Of a DNA stretch of 6,651 bases, positions 5,360-6,651 are shown one piece after another. The stretch is from contig CAMIMK010000175.1 in NCBI GenBank assembly GCA_946221765.1, positions 1 through 6,651 on the forward strand. The letters run 5' to 3'. The notes under the pieces were generated by a model. The model ran no database searches. It saw nothing but the letters and a program-made list of their open reading frames with translations, and was not told the origin of the DNA. Made by a program: the position numbers and the translations under genes. The stretch comes from an uncultured Rhodovulum sp. GTDB lineage: Bacteria > Pseudomonadota > Alphaproteobacteria > Rhodobacterales > Rhodobacteraceae. Position 1 is the stretch's first letter; every line of letters starts with the position of its first letter.

Positions 5360-6300
5360 GCTGGAATCCCACACTGGACCCGGTCTGCCCGTCCGCGGAT
5401 GCGGTGGACGCGATCGAGACGCTGATCATCCCCCGGGCCCGTGATCTCGGCAGCTTCGAGGTGCGCCGGGCGCTGCCCGCCCCGCAGCGGCAGATGGTCG
5501 GGCCCTTCATCTTCTTCGATCAGGCCGGGCCGGCGGAATTCCTCACCGGGCAGGGCATCGACGTGCGGCCGCATCCCCATATCGGCCTGGCCACCGTCAC
5601 CTATCTGTTCCGGGGCGAGTTCCAGCACCGCGACAGCCTCGGCACCAACCAGATGATCTACCCCGGCGCCGTGAACTGGATGATCGCGGGCAATGGCGTC
5701 ACCCATTCCGAACGGACCAGCGAGGCGACCCGCAAGGCGCCGCATTCGCTGTTCGGGATCCAGACCTGGGTGGCCTTGCCCAAGGGCGCCGAGGATGGTG
5801 CCGCCGCCTTCGAGCATGTGGGCAAGGATGCGCTGCCCTTCCTGGAGGCCGACGGCGTCAGCGCCCGGCTGATCCTCGGCAACGCGTGGGGCGCGCGGGC
5901 GCCGGTTCGCACCTTCACCGAGATGTTCTATGCGGACGTGCATCTGGCGCCCGGGGCGCAGATCCCGCTGCCGGACGAGCACGAGGACCGGGGCATCTAT
6001 ATTGTTTCGGGCAGCGTGGTGATCGGCGGGCAGGTGCATGGCGCGGCCGAGATGATGGTCTTCCGGCCCGGCGACCGCCTCGGCATCACTGCAGGACCGG
6101 AGGGGGCGCGGCTGATGCTGCTGGGCGGCGCGACCATGCCCGGGCCGTATTATGTCTGGTGGAACTTCGTCGCGTCCTCGCGTGAGAGGATCGCCGCGGC
6201 GAAGGAGGCCTGGCGGGCAGGAGACTGGGAGGCGGGCCGTTTCCAGCTGCCACCGGGCGACGATCAGGAATTCATCCCCCTCCCGACCAACCGGGATTGA
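5356..6300 (+). CDS. Pirin family protein (iron-binding bicupin)
   Basis: This is a 314-residue two-cupin protein of the pirin family, a little longer than typical (about 290). The N-terminal pirin cupin carries the metal site: His73 and His75 in 'RPHPHIGLATVTYLF', and His117 and Glu119 in 'GNGVTHSER', equivalent to His56, His58, His101 and Glu103 of human pirin. The C-terminal cupin covers about residues 185-262 ('RGIYIVSGSVVIGG', 'MLLGGATMPGPYYVWWNFV'). Some bacterial pirins oxidise quercetin and others bind regulators or metabolic enzymes, so the reaction here cannot be stated. The ATG at 5356 overlaps the GNAT stop (ATGA). The same frame stays open far upstream (from 4921) inside the other genes, but that part is Arg/Pro-rich and is not coding in this frame. 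It is the last gene of the operon. Confidence 0.92.
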   Translation: MSWNPTLDPVCPSADAVDAIETLIIPRARDLGSFEVRRALPAPQRQMVGPFIFFDQAGPAEFLTGQGIDVRPHPHIGLATVTYLFRGEFQHRDSLGTNQMIYPGAVNWMIAGNGVTHSERTSEATRKAPHSLFGIQTWVALPKGAEDGAAAFEHVGKDALPFLEADGVSARLILGNAWGARAPVRTFTEMFYADVHLAPGAQIPLPDEHEDRGIYIVSGSVVIGGQVHGAAEMMVFRPGDRLGITAGPEGARLMLLGGATMPGPYYVWWNFVASSRERIAAAKEAWRAGDWEAGRFQLPPGDDQEFIPLPTNRD

Positions 6301-6336
6301 TCTCCCCGGTGCCCATGGGCGACACCTCTGCCGCAT

Positions 6337-6359
6337 CGGGCGGGCTGCGGCGCCGCCCG
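6337..6359 (+). terminator. GC-rich hairpin between pirin and RNA methyltransferase genes
   Basis: CGGGCGG (6337-6343) pairs perfectly with CCGCCCG (6353-6359) around a 9-base loop. It lies 36 bases after the pirin stop and 9 bases before the ribosome site of the next gene. No T-run follows. It may end the pirin transcript, or shape the leader of the methyltransferase gene if transcription reads through. The stem is short and the region very GC-rich, so confidence is low. Confidence 0.35.
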
Positions 6360-6379
6360 GCTCAGGCGGGGAGGGCCGG

Positions 6380-6651
6380 GTGGCGGAAGTGACGATCGAG
6401 CGGCTGGCCGCGGATGGCGAGGGCCGCGCCGGGGACCTCCGCGTGCCATTCGCACTTCCGGGCGAGCGGGTGTCCGGGAGCGTGACCGAGGACGGCGTCC
6501 TGACGCCCGAGCGCATCCTCTCCCCCTCGCCGCACCGCGTGGCGCCGCCCTGTCCGCAGTTCGGTGCCTGCGGCGGCTGCGCCCTGCAGCATGCCGACGA
6601 CGCCTTCGTCGCCGACTGGAAGGCGGGCATCGTGCGCCGGGCACTGGCGGC
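6380..6651 (+). CDS. TrmA/RlmD-family RNA (uracil-5-)methyltransferase, N-terminal part (runs off right edge)
   Basis: Ninety complete codons are visible. The first ~47 residues look like a short TRAM-type RNA-binding fold ('VTIERLAADGEGRA', 'VPFALPGERVSGSV', 'PERILSPSPHRVAPP'). The iron-sulfur cluster motif follows: Cys58, Cys64 and Cys67 in 'CPQFGACGGCALQH', as in RlmD/RumA, whose fourth Cys lies later. Enzymes of this family use SAM to methylate C5 of a uridine in 23S rRNA or tRNA. The SAM-binding domain and catalytic Cys are outside the window, so the exact RNA target cannot be told. Start: GTG at 6380, with GGAGG five bases upstream. No in-frame ATG exists between the pirin stop and this point. 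It is probably separate from the pirin operon in function, though co-transcription across the 79-base gap is possible. Confidence 0.88.
   Translation, partial: MAEVTIERLAADGEGRAGDLRVPFALPGERVSGSVTEDGVLTPERILSPSPHRVAPPCPQFGACGGCALQHADDAFVADWKAGIVRRALA

Noticed and set aside
5149..6630. 493-codon antisense open frame opposite the GNAT, pirin and methyltransferase genes
   Set aside because: It spans three unrelated sense genes and their gaps, with Arg/Pro/Gly-rich composition; typical third-position GC artefact.

Overview
The window is high-GC, densely coded DNA with short operons, TGATG/ATGA start-stop overlaps and gene families that point to an alphaproteobacterium, most likely a member of the Rhodobacterales (Rhodobacter/Paracoccus/Roseobacter-type). 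This placement rests on the gene families and codon use only; there is no rRNA or other taxonomic marker in the window.

Left part (1-4069) is a choline uptake and osmoprotectant locus. On the minus strand, betI (TetR-family choline-sensing repressor, 1012-419) is followed 4 bases later by betB (betaine aldehyde dehydrogenase, 414 to beyond the left edge). Diverging from them on the plus strand are choX-choW-choV (1138-4069): a choline ABC importer made of a periplasmic binding protein, a permease and an ATPase. The 125-base gap between betI and choX holds a palindrome, ATTGACTAATCAAT, with extra half-sites and a leftward promoter whose -10 element overlaps it. This fits a single BetI operator controlling both directions: without choline BetI shuts off uptake and oxidation, and with choline both are released. 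A strong hairpin lies between choX and choW, as often seen where the binding protein must be made in excess of the membrane parts.

Middle part (4070-4439) is a 370-base non-coding stretch. It holds a terminator-like hairpin just after choV, a less GC-rich patch with short direct repeats, one exact DnaA-box sequence (TTATCCACA), and a long imperfect hairpin (4328-4372, 17 pairs in 19 positions). This is the least explained part of the window.

Right part (4440-6300) is a tightly coupled three-gene operon: an MhqD/YpfH-type alpha/beta hydrolase with a complete Ser-Asp-His triad, a 100-residue mini-GNAT acetyltransferase of the YjdJ/PF14542 type, and a pirin with intact metal ligands. Consecutive genes overlap by 4 bases (ATGA). 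The families suggest a role in handling quinone-like or electrophilic aromatic compounds, but the substrate is not determined. After a short gap with a GC-rich hairpin, the N-terminus of a TrmA/RlmD-type RNA (uracil-5-)methyltransferase begins at 6380 and runs off the right edge.

Overall most of the window is well-understood metabolism. No phage, transposon, CRISPR array, tRNA or clear novel defence-type system was seen. The items most worth a second look are the 4070-4439 intergenic structures and the operator layout at 1021-1072.
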